Shown: positions 38,101-53,000 of the stretch, piece after piece | Position numbering within the stretch: the first letter of the stretch is position 1 | How the letters are laid out: each line of letters opens with the position of its first letter | From: Macquaria australasica | Taxonomy: Eukaryota; Chordata; Actinopteri; Centrarchiformes; Percichthyidae | Assembly (NCBI GenBank): GCA_005408345.1 | Contig: SEMN01000171.1 | Span: forward strand, 372,001 to 436,000 | Length of the DNA stretch: 64,000 nucleotides | Direction of reading: 5' to 3' | Position numbers and translations under genes: made by a program | Notes under the pieces: generated by a model | Seen by the model: only the letters and a program-made list of their open reading frames with translations | What the model was told of the DNA's origin: nothing | Database searches by the model: none

Positions 38101-41100
38101 GAAAGAGCTGGATCCAGAACAAACATGTCAGGAGATGTTAGCACTCTCTCCAAAAAAACACCAATATAATAATCCTAGCACTCATTCCGACCTTTCCTCT
38201 CTCTTCCTCTCTTTGTAAATTATTCTACAAGATATTGCTGCATTACAACCCACTCAAGATCTTGCCCTCTGTGTTTCCTGACTGCATCCTCTATATTATT
38301 CGGGCCATTTCTGCAACCTTTGGCACTATATGAGACTCTTGTTTCTTTTATAACTGACCTCAAAATATGAACACTGGCAGCAACTTTGCATGCACTCCAG
38401 GCCTATTTATATTCACTTTTCCTTTCATAAACAGTCCTCTCCCCAAAACTCTTTACTTTTCTTAGGGAGAGTCTGAGAAGAGACAGCTAAGAAACCTAAA
38501 GACAAGTCTATAGCATGTGTTTGAGAGGAGGGATTGACAGAATAAAGGAAGCCTTACTAGCACTGCTTTGTACTGTTACACTCCCATAGCTTTATCCCTC
38601 TGATCCGTTCTACCTCTATCTGCTTGCCTCGTTTTTTTTTTCTTTTTCAATTTACAGGATTTGTTTCTGTGTGTCTGACAGCGAGGAGGATGAGGTATAA
38701 AATTAATCTTTATCCCGGTTTTGTTGTGTTTCCTCCTCCTTGACAATGCATGTCAGTAATTAGCCGGCCAGTTTGGTTCCAGGCTTTTCAGTGGGTGCCT
38801 CCGTTTGCCAACTTTCGCCTTTTGTTCTTGCCACACAATACCGCCCACTCGCCCTCTGTGTCTCTCTCCCTCTCTGCTCCCCGCCTCACACCCACACAGG
38901 GCGTTACACAATCTATCCAAATGTGCTTCACTTTAAAACCCCATTACTTAGCCCCTGTTGTTTTGTTCAACACAATTAAAAGAACAGGCCCTTCATGAGA
39001 ATTCAGAGAGCCTCGCTCATTCACTCCCTCCCTTCTCTCCTTCACTCTCTCCTCTTCTGTGGTTCAGCGTTGGCCGAGGAGTTACTGTGAACAGGCCAGC
39101 TTAGTTCCCCTAATTCCCTGGGTTTTGTTTGCATATAGGCTTAGTTTGGTTCCATTTGAAACTACTCAATGCCATGCTTCATCCCCTGGCTGTGACCAGC
39201 CCAGTGAGCAACTTTAAAGATCGGTCGGCCAAATGGAAGTCCACACACACAGCTGAAGAGCCTGGCAAGGTTAAAGGGCACTAGCATTGTTATCTCTCTA
39301 AGTACTGACACACTTCAAAAGGGTGAAAAACTCAAAGGATTTTTCGGTAATGACTACCTGGTCAGGCCTTGGCAGAGGGTCTGGTGATAATTTCAGGCTC
39401 TGGCCTTCCACACAAGCGTGTAAGCCCTGCAGAATGGGCTTAGTTCAAAAGAAAGTCACATAAATGAGAGACAAGGCTACTGGTCAGTAATTGACCACAA
39501 GGTTACTGTCAGGTAGGTGTCAAGAGGGGATAGAAATGTCTAATCTCAGGTATTGTAGGATTCAGAGAATTAAACCCTCAAGTCTAAATTAACTACATCT
39601 CTCATGAAATCTGAGCAACAACTATTGCATGCAGAAATGGAATGACCACTCCACTTGAAAATACATAAAATTGACATTTTTTTAGAATTCAGACTCTAGT
39701 GGATTAATCAATTTGTTTAGACGTTCCTGGCTCCAGCTTCTCCAATGTGAGGACTAGCTGCTTTTTCTTTTTTTTTGTCTTGTGTTTTTTTGTCTTATGA
39801 CTGCAGTGATGTCTACACTAAACTAAATCTCTTTGGATTTTGGACTGTTGGTTGAACAAAACAAGCAATGTGAAGACATCACCTTGGGCTTTAGGAAATT
39901 GGAAATTAATAGACCAAACAATTTACTGATTAATAAAGAATGTACTTAGTAGATTCATCAATAATGAAATAATCATTAGTCAAAGCCTGAAAGCCAGCCA
40001 AACTATTTTACTGAATCCTTTTTGGGATGATAATTGTGGCTTAACATCTCACTTGAGCTTAACATTGTGTTGTGTTAAATTTTAAAATATAAATGGTCTT
40101 CCAAACCACATCCATTAAAAATTGAGGGCCAATAAATCAATCTCTTTCTACCAAATCGAAGACAGCTGGGGATGTTTTTACAACAATGATGCAAAACTCA
40201 ATGACGATTCAAAAACACTTAAGACAACAGTCTTACTTTGCTCCGCACTGTACAGTTTTTAAACCATGAAGAGCTTTTTTGATTATGTTTAACATTTACT
40301 CCCCACAATACGCCAGCACAAATGAAAGCAATCACCTTAATGCTGGGTCACTGTGCTTCTAGTTAAATGCCTTAATGGAATTATGTCATGAAGTTAACTA
40401 ACACCAGCTGAGCCTGTGTGTGCTTAAATACAGGAGACACACGCAGGCCTGCATTTAGCCAGTGGTCTCTGTCTTTGTTGCAGAGTGGAGAGGAGGTCAA
40501 CCCAGCCCACCAAATGACCGGTGTGAGGCTCTGGGAGTTGTCTCAAGTTGTAGACAGCTCTATAATTCACACTGGACAAGACGTTTAAGAACAAACATGC
40601 GTAAGTGCACCAGGAAACTGTTTAGTTGTGTGTACACGTGTCTGACAACATTCCCAGTTTTTTTTGTAAACAGCAACACAAAGGAAATACAATAATTTAA
40701 ATATTCTCCATGTCATGCTGAGTAGAACCACCTAATATAGACTTAGCATTTATACTTTATAACATTTATAATCAGACATTTGAGCCATGTTTTCCCCTGT
40801 TGCGTCACAGTCCATAAACCAAGTTAATTAACTCAACCTTTGACACCAGCCAATATCAATGCTACTACAGTGTGTTCAACAGCCAAAATGAGATGCAGTG
40901 ATGCTTCATGCAGTACAACTTGGCTGTAATTCTCCTCACTGGCTGAGAGGTCTGTAATGTGGTTATAAAATTAAGGTTTAACTCATTTGTACCGAGGAGC
41001 TAATAGCACTTGAACATCAGTGAGGACACCGACAATGGCTTGTATTACTCATTTGACCATTTGCAATCAGGCCACACAGCTCAAGCTTACCACTTAATCA

Positions 41101-44100
41101 AGTTAATTAATAAAACAACCCTTTCTTAATAGGGTAATGCCAGATCTATATATTAATTTGATGAATTATGCATAAGAGCTGGAATTGTTTAGGGGAAGAT
41201 TTGTATTGTTGTGACTGTTAATTTGCACAGTTATATAAACTGCACCAACTGGTTTCGGTTAGGAAAAAAGGCAGCGTAATGTTAATGGATGAGATTTGTG
41301 TTTTTCAGTCTATATAACTACTACTACAACACACACACACGCTTCCCTGTTTGTGTTCATACGCTCATGTAACCCTCTGTGTGAGCTGATATTGATTTTT
41401 CTTTAAAACTCCTCAATAATAAATTCAAGCCCCCTGTAACACAGTCAGATCGGAGCGCAAAACTGGCTTAAAACCACTAATTACATCAGCGTTGAAAGGA
41501 AATCATTGATCAACGGCATTATGGGAAATTAAACTGTCCCCCAAAACTGGATCAAAGTGAATGAAGTGGCTTAGTGTGGCTTCACTGGGGCTCTGCAGAC
41601 GGGAGACAGGATTATCCCCCCAGGAGACACACACACACACCTCATTAGGACGATACAGTAGTATGTTACAGGACTTATATGATGCGCGCACACATGATTT
41701 TTTTCAAGGCCATGGTTGTTCACAGTTGCATACAAAACCATATCTGCTAACTTCAGCCTAGAGTTTTACCAGTCAATGCCACAACACTAAAACACTTGAA
41801 ATCCTTAACTTTGTGTGTTTCATATGCTCTATTAAAACAATTATTTTAACAAAATGTTCTACACAAAAATAACTGTTTTATAATGCCGTCCTGGCCTAAT
41901 GTGAGCGGGCCCCATGTCCAGGACCTGTGGAGGGGTCCACTGGGGGAATGAATAAAAGAAAGGGGCCCCTGCTGGTTCATCTGGCCATCTATTGGTGCCC
42001 CGAGACCACCGTAATCTGTTTCCCCCGTCCCACCAGCCCCACCACTGGCCCCTTAGGGCCCCCGGCCTGCTGCTAGGGGACCCCTTCATGTGTAATTAAC
42101 AGTTTCCAAGCTGCAACACACACACACACACACACACACAAACATACAAAAGAAAAATTGTGGTGCTTTTCAGAGCAGTGATTATGTTTACATGGCCTGC
42201 AATTTTTCTGATATTAACTGGATTAAAACAAAGTAAATATGCCATGTGCTGCGTTTGTTCTGATCATTACTATCGCCCTAATTTCAGTCACATTATTAAA
42301 GGATATTTGATTCATGTATATACCTTAATCCAGCTACTACAGTAGAAACATGATGTTGTAATGTAATATGGAGGGGGGATCTTCAGTCATTAATCAGGCA
42401 ACTTCTATATTTTTAACCCTTATTTACCAGGGGTGTATTCATGAGAACTCACACCCAAAACTACAATTGTCTGACATTACTGGCCACTGAACAACTTAGC
42501 TGCTCCAGTTAGGGGTTAACTGCCTTGCTCAAGAGCGTTTCAGTGGAGGATACTGAGGGAGGTGTGAGTGTTAATCAATCACATCCAAACCAGTTTGGGG
42601 TATCGAACCAGCAACTTTCAGCTCACATGGAGACCTCTTAAACCTTTAATCTGTTTACCACAGCATGCAAACAGCAACACAAAACAGTTTGACTGAAATG
42701 TCTTTTCCAGTAAATATTGTTATTGACAACATAACATCAGTATGACTCAATATGGCTGAGCTTTATTAATATTGTTCTGTTGAACAATCAGACACAACAG
42801 AAAAACATCTTGCCTTTGCTCAATCTTGTAGACAATCATTGTTGGTGTATTTGGCTTATAGCAACAACACATTTATGTATACTCAAAAGGGCACTGTATT
42901 AAATTTAGACCATGTTTCATCTTGTAACCATACTTGTAACAGTATTATAAAATAAGTCATCAGAGATGTTATCCTAAATCTTGAGACATCTGCTGAGAAT
43001 CCACTGAGCCTGACACACACGAAGTGTGACGACCCAGAAAGCTACGAGGAGATGATGAGGACTACGTTATGAGCAGCACCATATTTTGAAAGGGAAATTG
43101 TGCTCTCTGGCTCTGCCTGGATAAAGATTTGATCCAATAAGCTGCAAAGTGATTCTGGCTAATGCCAAATGACAATGCACATAAGCAAAGTAAATGCCTG
43201 TTGCACCTCGGCAGACCACAACCCAGAAAATATGAACCACAATGTAAGGTCCCTTGGCATTTCCAGTTATATACAATGCTTGCTCTATGTTGTATCAAAT
43301 TCTATAATTACCATCACAACTTACTTGTTATGAAGGAAGTTTTCACAGTAAATTGTTAAAGAGCCCCTCCAGATGTGTTTTAACATGCATAGAAATTGCT
43401 CTACTTTGAATATTAATGTGTATGTGATATGTTCTTTTCACAAAAAAAAGTTAAATTATCTTGTTAAAATATTTGAACGATATCTACTCCTTCTCATTCA
43501 TTACAAATCCAGAATCTATAAATATAAGTTGAACTGCTGGACAACAGGTGTTTACTACTTCACTGTAAAGTTCATTGTCAGTGTATGTGCACTGGACGGC
43601 TTCAAGTTTCCACATCACACTTTTGCAAGTTGAATACTGGACCAGGATTAGCTTAGAAACTATTTGTGTCACAAATCATGCTTGTAGGCCCGCCCCTTAA
43701 AATGGTACTTTCAATGAGCACGTAGAAACGTTCCACTTTCAGCATGTGAATGTGAGAACATCCTGCTCCTGTCAAACTCTGCACATACATCTTTCTGCAC
43801 AGTGCAGCTCAAACATTCAAATGTAGGAACAAGAAGAAAAATATTTCTGAGTGAAGCGGCACTTTAAAAGTTTAAGGGTTGTTAGTCTTGGTTCCATTTC
43901 CAAAAGCATCTATGTGACTTCACAAAAAAAAAAAATCTTCACTCATAAGAACCGTTTGCTCTCAATATCTAAACACAATTGTTGGATGCACCAACACAAT
44001 CACCAGTAAACAAAACAACCTACAGGTACATAATCCCTGTAGCTGAAGCCAGTTGTCTGTTACTGAAAGCTCTAAAAACTCAGTGTCGACAAAGGCAGAG

Positions 44101-44964
44101 AGCAGCCCTCACTAAGACACAGCATGCTGCCACATAGTACAAAGTTAGCTACATCAACTCCACTTGTACTTACATTGTGCCCCAATCTACTTACACTGGC
44201 AAATCCAGAGCTTACATTACACTGAAATAAGCGGCGGATATTGGCAGAATGGGCTTACCCAGGCATTGTTTTAACTGGGCTTTTCTGCGGGAATTTTCTG
44301 GCCTACTGTTTAAGAAAGAAAAAATTGAGGACAAAAATAAAGTAGTTGTTGTTGGCCACCGTCTTCAGGAGAAGGAGTTCAGGGGATTCAGGGGGGTGTT
44401 AAGATGATTTGTAGGCCTTTTCTCCTATCAGATCATCTAAAATGTGTGTGATTACACCGGTAATCAGCTGCAAGCCGACACTGGCACAGTCTGTGTTTAA
44501 GAGATAAAGGGCGAGAGACAGAGTTAAGAATGGAGAGAGAGAGAGAGGCAGAGAATGAGAGACCTGTGAGAGAGACAACAGAAAGAAGGAGGAGAGGAGG
44601 AAGAAGGTGGCAGATTATTTCTCAATATTATCACACGCCAGGATGGCCATTCTCCCTCTCCTCCAGCTTTTCTTTCTCTCTCTCCCTCTCTTTCTCTCAT
44701 ACACTCCTTCTATTCAGAGATCCATTTGTGCTTGGCCAAACAAATAGCTGACACTGCTCTCATCAAAGCCTTGGATTGGCAGCCCGGGCCAAGTGGGGCT
44801 GTTGACAAGCGAGGGCAGTGAAAGCAGAGGAGGAGAGGAAACAGCAAGACAGAAAGAGAGACAACAGAAATCCCTGCCGTAATTCCCCAAGCTGTAATCC
44901 ACTGGGTTTAATGGTGTGTGTGTGTGTGGGGATTATATATTTATCATCAATGTTCTCTCATACT

Positions 44965-45048
<84 letters not shown>

Positions 45049-47004
45049 TGAGTGAGTGAGGAGAAAAGCCAGCTTGTATAGAAGGCCCAACAATGCCGGC
45101 TGAGGGATTTAAACCCTCGCTCTCTATCATATAACCACATATCCTGGCCAATTCAGAATAACGACTAGCCTATTCACTGCGGCTGATCCCACCGATTAGT
45201 CCTGATCTGGAGACACCCCCCAACACACACATATACACACACACTCATACACCCCCCCTCGTCTCTACCTCTTGTCAAACATACTGTACATTTTGTCAAA
45301 ATTGAGGATCCCCTCGTTACTGTGTGTCCATCCCTCTCTCTCACGACTCATGTGTCAGTGAACTGGTCCCAGCAGGAGTAATCAAGAATCCCATAAGCTT
45401 TTGTAAGTACATAAACTCTATCAATGCAAGGTCAAAGGTCATACCTGGCTCTGTAAAACCCTGGCAGGTTTTAATGCAGAACGGGGATTTAAAGGTTTGT
45501 CACTATTAGAAATAAGATTGCACATCTAATTCACTACTGCAGCTCAACTAATCTCAGATAAAGAGATTGTACATAGATCACATACATGTTCTCTCTCTCT
45601 CTGTGTAAAGGCAAGGGGACCCAGCAAACCAGAGGTTGAGAGTACTGGTGCTGGCAGAGCAAAGAGCAAAGTATTTTACACAAGTGTCTTTCCACAGACA
45701 ACGATGACAGGTGATGCCAGTGAGGTAAACCCAGGGACATCCCTCTGTGTGTGTGTGTGTGTGTGTGTGTGTCAACATAGGGAACATCTTCACAGCTTAA
45801 CTTACACTAAGGATGGATCAGTATGATAGTGAGCACCAACCTCAGGCCAGTTGTGGCAGATATTGAAAAACATGGAAGTTACTAAGTGATCTGAGGAGAG
45901 GTCAGAGATCAGTGCATCTATATTTATGTATACTGCAGATTAACTGCACTACACAGTACATACACTCAGTTGCCAGTTTGTTAGGTACACCCAGCTGAAA
46001 CTAATGCAGCCGTGCAATAAATCCTCCCTTCATGAAGGTTATAATGTTCAGTTTGTGTTGAAATGCTGATTAAACTTTATGATCTGTAGTTTGTGGTGCT
46101 GTTGAACTGTATTGTATTGTATAAATGGGGTGGACAAAATAATAGAAACACCTGTCAGTATAACAGCAAGTGAGTGTAGATTTTGTGGGAAAACTACCTC
46201 CCTGATTTGAGTGTTTCAGGGCAGAAGGCCACTTAACCTTGATAACTTAAAGACCACAATACAACAAAGTACAAAGTAACGAAGACACTGTATTCATTTA
46301 AGACATTTTTTCAGGATTAGGCTGCATTCAGACCGACAGTAGCACTGTGTGAAAAACAGCTGTCATTTATTTAAATGAGGCTTCTGCCAACGCAGAGAGA
46401 CAAAACAAAAATGCAGGGTCGTCCATCAATAAAACCTGGCAGAACTTTTGTCGCAACGCAATGCTGCGTCATCCAGCAAGGACAATGTTTTACTTCGATT
46501 AAAGATGAACTCCGGTCTTGGCATTTTTGAAAAGCTCAGCAGGGGCTCAGCTCAAAGTTCAACAGACGACCCATGGCCGTTGTGACCTTTCAGGTACGCG
46601 ACTGTCACTATTACGCTAGGTCACTTGTGAAGCCTGGATCTGACCTCTAGATAGCTAAAACGTGGCCAGAAAGCCGCAGATCAAGAGAAGTTTATTCTGA
46701 GTATGAACAGAGCTGATCTCTGCGCTGGAGTCTGCAGCCTGGATTGGGCTTCGACTTTGTCCACTGGCTCTAAAAAGACATCGATCAAACTGAGCGAGAC
46801 AGATTAGCCTTTGGTAACAAGGAATAATGTTCAAGACATCAGAAAAACATACTTTGGCCATCAGCAGATACAGGCCCGGACATCTTTCTTTTAAGCTAAC
46901 ACACACTAATTCATGGTTCACAGACACTCACACAAATGTACACTTACTGAACATGTGTCCTGCAGATGTAGTAGCTTTGAAAAAGGCCCTGTTGGCTGTG
47001 TGTG

Positions 47005-47041
<37 letters not shown>

Positions 47042-50000
47042 AGAAATACCTGAAGAATGCAAATATATGAGCAGAAGAAAGAAGGGAAATTAAATGAACA
47101 TTAATTCTCCCACAGCAATTCCCTCTTCTCAGCACGAGGAGATGAAAGAGGAGCAATGTACTTTCTGATATTTATTTCTCCTTAAACACGCAGCTGGAGT
47201 TCTGGTCTGGGAGACGGGGCCCTGGTTGAGAGGAGACGGGTACCCAGGGGCCCCTTATTGCCTGGTTTACTAATTAGGCAGAAATATGCAAGATTGAGCC
47301 AATGGAGGATTAATTAAGTGTTTATTTCTCTTCACCCCTCTATTAGAACCACTAGGTTTGGGCTGATGGATGCAGTGGGAGAGAGGAAGAAAGGAGAAAG
47401 TGTTGGGTGCGGCGTCTTGGGCAAATGAACAATGCAGATGGGTGTGAATGTGTGTGTGCATGCGTGCGTGTGGCCTACTGTAAATAATGTGGCAGTGCCG
47501 CCCTTTTGAATGAGCGAGGGTGGATGTCTCTGTCATCAGCCCCCTGTGCCACACAGAGGAGGGCTGTTTGAGTTGTTATGTCTGAGTGTGGATAGCACAC
47601 GCGATGCCAAGACTGAATGAAAAAGGGAGAGGAAGAGACAGTGTAAGGGAAGAGGTAGACATTTGAAGACAGGGGACATAAGCACTAAGATTACAGTATG
47701 TGTTGGGACGAAATCACCACATGGAATCACAGCTGACACTGCCATTACAGCATTACAACACAGTTAAACAAATGTTTGGGTTAATCATGGCCAGGTAGGT
47801 AGTCTGTGTGAGTGTGGAAGTTATTCAGTCTCAAATTGGAAGTGACACAGACTTTGGAAATAAAAATAACATTAAAGTTTTTGTCCAACCTCCAGAGTCT
47901 GGATGTGAAGCTGCTGTGTAACTGCATTACAGCTGCATCACTTGCTAGCTTATGACTATAAATCAACAAACTTGCAATCCATGATTTCTTGCATTGCAAT
48001 GTAAAACCTACAATTTAAAACAATTTCTGAAACACATGAAATTGTAAGTGTAAAATTTCACCCAGGAAACATACAGAGTACCCAGCTAGAGCTAGCTTAA
48101 GCAGTCTCTGGAAGCTCATAACGAAAAGGTGAGGATTTAACGGAAATTAATTAAAATGTCTTTCACGAGAGCAGACGCTTGTGGATTAAGCCTTTTTTCA
48201 AAGTTAATTTTCTTATTGGAGCAGCTGAGAAAAGCATAGTTAGCTGGTGGAAAGACATCAAGCCGACTATTAAAAATTAACAAAATTTGAGGTTGTTAGA
48301 TTATAACTTTGATCTTAATGGCATTTGTTGACTACATTTTGCTCATATAACATGTTCTACAGGATCAAAAGCCATTAAAAAGTAAAATCCATTACAGGCA
48401 TCACAGAGTTGGTGCTCTTGTTTACCAGTGAGATGCCACCGCAGTAATGGCGGCTTGTTTACTTCAGCTTACAACCTGGATTCATGCATACTGTAAATCT
48501 GAAGACTCACAGTGGAGAAGAACTGAGAAAGGAAGCAGGAGCTTGAGAGTGGGAGATAGTGTAGACAGAAGCATGTAACAGGAGAGAGAACAGAGAAATA
48601 ATAAACTGAGCGTGTGTGGGTGTGTGGTGTGGGTGTGTGTGTTAGTTGGGGCAGGGTAACAGCGCAATCTGTACGAAATTAGGACTCCATTAGAAGTTTG
48701 AAACAACTCATGACTTCCATCTGTTCCTGAGGCCTGGAACGTGAGATTGGAGATGACAGGTGTCTAAATGTTTATCATAGCGCTGCGTTTATTCCTGTGT
48801 CTCTGAGTTAGGAGGAAAAATGACCCACACTAATCTAATTCAAACTAACATTCACTTTGAAAGGTTGCTGGTGTGGCAGGAATAAAACACATGCTGTTCA
48901 AAACCATTGGAGTCAGTACAATATGTGCCTTGGCATGTAGAATTTAACTCTTCAGCCCCATGAGAGCAGATGTAAGCACGTGCATGCACACATGCTAACG
49001 CATCAATCTTACAAAAGAAGGTCATAATATGTAACTAACACTTCAAATAGTCAGCGTGTTAAAAGTATGTTGACACCAAATATATTCCAGATCTGAAATA
49101 AGTAATATGTTAATAATAAGTAATAAGTATAATAAGTTATTCCAGTCCAGGGCATTGGGACTGTTTGGTTTCTATTAGCATTCAATTGGGCCAAAAACAG
49201 AAAAGTAGCGTGTGGCTGCAGCTGAGTTTTCAGCCCTAGAATGTGATGGATCAGTATGTCTTTTAGTGTTGTAACATTGCAGTTGGTTTGCCAATGTTTT
49301 GTTCCCCAAGTATAGATTAGTTGCATGATCACAGAACCAATTTGACAGCACACTGGTACTATATATTGGTGTCAGGTGCATGATGGCTGAATGCTTGGCT
49401 CCAGATGCCACTGCTCAGTATCAGTTCTGCAGTTTTGAGAGAGAGATTTTTTTTTGAGCTTTGGAAACAACAACTGGTCTAACCTGAGCTGTTTTTTTTA
49501 GATTTACGAGACAAATCATTAAATATAAAATTAGGTTAAGTCAAGACAGGTAATACAAAAAGCTTGAGAAATAAAACATTAAGAATAAGCTAAAAATAGA
49601 GTGCAAATGTCTTTGTTTACATATGCCTGGTATTGCAATTAGATACCAGAATATTGGTCATTAAAAAGTTTCATAGGTTACAGCCATTGACATTTGGCTG
49701 AAGTCCCTGCTGTGTATGTGGGAGTGGGTCTCCTCTCTGTCCCTTATCCTCTGTAGTTATGTACAGAGACAATGGTTGTATATTACTGTTTTTATATTTA
49801 GTTTTATCTATCTATATTTGACCATTTCCTGACATTCTCGTTGTATCTTGTGTGCACCAGTGCTGCATGTTGTTTTGCAACGTTGTTATTTCTATATTTC
49901 TATAAGAAAAGAAATAAAGTTCACATACCTACTTACAACATTTTTTTTTTTTAGCCAAAAATCAGACTTGACTGAAAGAACACGTCACAAATGTAGGCTG

Positions 50001-53000
50001 ATTGTGATGGACCCAGGGTAATAATCAGGCAGGAGCCCAAACGCCCTCTTACAAAAAAGTCCACGTAACTAACATCTGCTTGCATCTGTCGATCTTGTCA
50101 TTTCTCCCTACACATGCAGCCTCTCTCATTCAACACACAGAGCCACGCAGACCTCTGCAGATCACTAGCCGAGCACAGCCACTTCAGGTCTGCGCCCATA
50201 TTAATAAATGCTAGTGCAGAAAGCATTGTTGGACTGCAGACATGCTTGTTGATTTTAACTTTCTTTTCCCCCCTCTTTATTTTTTTCTTCTGGTAAAGTG
50301 GCTAGTCAGAAGACATAATAAAAGTATATCTTTCCTTATATCATCTCAGTAGGTGATGCAGTTTAGCTGCTAAATCAATTGGTCAATAGTATTAGCACAT
50401 TAGCATGTTTTTAAAATAAAGCTGTTCATGATTGATTTTATATAAAAACTGAATTAAGCAAAATGTCAGTATCTAAATTAGACTAATACAAAGCCATAGC
50501 CTCTGTTACGACAAGATATATTCACCAATCAAGTCATTTAGCGCTCTAATGAGTTTTCCCCCTAAAATGAAAACAAAGCAGAAAAATTAATTATTTGAAA
50601 TCATTTTACATCTGGAAAACAGGATAATATAGTTACACTAAGTTGTAGATAGTATAGATATGAAAAAGGTCGTTGTTGCACCTTGTTTCTGTTAAGCAGT
50701 TATCTTCATGTAGTAAAACTAAATTAGTGGGTTCAACCAAACTTAGTTTTAGCCTGTAGCTGCAGGAGTTACTGGTCACAATGCAAAAAATGTAGTCTGA
50801 AACCTTGCCGGAGCATTTAACAGGAGAGGTAAATGTAAATGAAGAGAAGAACAGCTAATGTTGGAGTTAAGCTTGGCATGGTTAAACTGGTCTTGAGTCA
50901 GGACTTTAACATTAATGCCCATGACAATCTTCTCATTTCTCAAGCCCATAGGATCACATCAAGTTATTTTATCAGTATCTGCTGTAAGATATCAGCCTGT
51001 GCCATAAACTCTACTAGCTATATCATAATCTTCATCTGCCACGCCAACGCTTTAACCCCTTCCTTTTCCTAACCTGTAAATCAGCCCCCTTCCCTGATCC
51101 CCCTCCACATTTCAACCCCTGGGGGAAGCAATCGCTCACTGTTGAGGTATTTTTTACACAGATTTGTTGCCAATTTGTTGCTTTCCAGTGGAAAAAGTAA
51201 ATGTAATAATGAGGGGGGTGAAATTCATTAAACATGTGTAGGAAATACTTTTCAAGTGCGAGAGGAAGATTCATGGGGATGTTCATACGGTGCATAATCA
51301 TGCCTCCGTCTGCTCAGCCTGCAATGGCATAAAACATTTAATCTGGGATGAACACTTTCTGTCGCTTTCTCTCTCTCTTTGGATCCTCTCCCTCTAAACG
51401 CCTCCCTCCCTTTCCTCCCTCCCACTACCCTCTATCTTCCTTTCTCTCTCTCTCTCTCTGTCTCTCTCTGTGACTGCCAGAAACCACAATCATAAAATTA
51501 TTAAAATGCTGTTTGGCTGCCATTAATCAGTGGTGGTGATAAATCCTCGTGTGGGAAGTGACAGAGCATTAGTCACATACCTCTTGGCCTCAACAGACAG
51601 AGAATAATGAGCCACGAGCTGGACCGGGTCAATCATAAACTCATCAAATGCGTCATTTAATTTCTTCATTTAGACAAACAGAATTTGTTTATGGGAAAGA
51701 TATCAGGTGTTGTGGAATGAGAAACGGCGCTGAAACGCTGGTACATTAATCAGGGCTTGATTACACGCGACTCTGCGGTTGTTTATCCTAATTTCATTCA
51801 TTTCCATCAACAAAGCAAACACAGACGAACACAGCCATTAGTGATGGTAGGGGATGGCACAATTACAGCCTCGTATTAAATAAAGTGATGATGAATGGTC
51901 CAATACAAACTAAAACAAAGAGGTTTTTATTACTTCAATTCCATCCCAACCCTCGCCTTCCTGTGTGTGTGTGTCTGTGGAGCATCACTGGTGTGAAAGG
52001 AGAGAAGAAGCTGTTTCAACTTTACTACTAGAGGAGGCCAGATTGATGAGAGAAAAAAGGGCAAATGAAGGAAAAAATAAAAACTTTGAGAGAAGTATTG
52101 ACTCCTTTGAAATGACAGTTGGTTATATATGATAGCAAAAGGCAGCCGTGTACACGAAAACTTCTGTTACAGTTACATTTCTAATTGAAATCAGTGGGTG
52201 AGCTTGTTATAGAAGCAGCTAAACCCCCAACAGTAACACACAGAAACACACACATACTCCATTTACCTACATACACACAGGCTGTACACACACACACACA
52301 CACACACAGAAGTTGATAAAGATGAAAAAAGTAACAGCAAAGTCAGATTTTTTTTTTTTGATCATGTAAAGCTTCAAGAAACTAACCAGTGTGTTTGCAG
52401 CTTGTTGATGCAGTCTGGCAGGCAGGCTACAGAACTGCACGGGGTATCCGCCTTTTTCTCCCTACCGCTGACTGTTAGCCACAACAACATCCAACACCGC
52501 CTTAACTAGAGCTGTAAAATTAACCATGTTTAATCGCATAATGTGACATTTATTTCCACAATATCAAAATGACGGCATTTAACGATTTGTAAACCTTTTA
52601 CAACACGAATGCAGACGCCAAGTGCTCAGTCAGCTTCACATATAGTGAGTACAGGGAACCTTGAAGCAATCGTTGGACATTCCCAAGGAAATTATTCGCT
52701 TTTGTATCCCAGCCGAGAAATAGTCTGGCCTATAATCCCTGTAAAACACAATTTGTTGTTTTTACACTTCAGTTTCTGTACAGATTAAAAAAAGAGATAT
52801 AATGTGTTAATTAGTGAGCTTAAGAAGTGCTGGAGGGCAGATTCTGTAACATTCATACAGAACCAGGCTAGCTGTTTCACCTGGTTTCCAGTCGTTATGC
52901 TAAGCTAACCGGCTACAATACAAAACAGGGAAGCACCGATAAAACATTGCTCCATAGAGCCACTAGTGATCAAAAACTCTACAGGGCATCTTTAAGCCAA

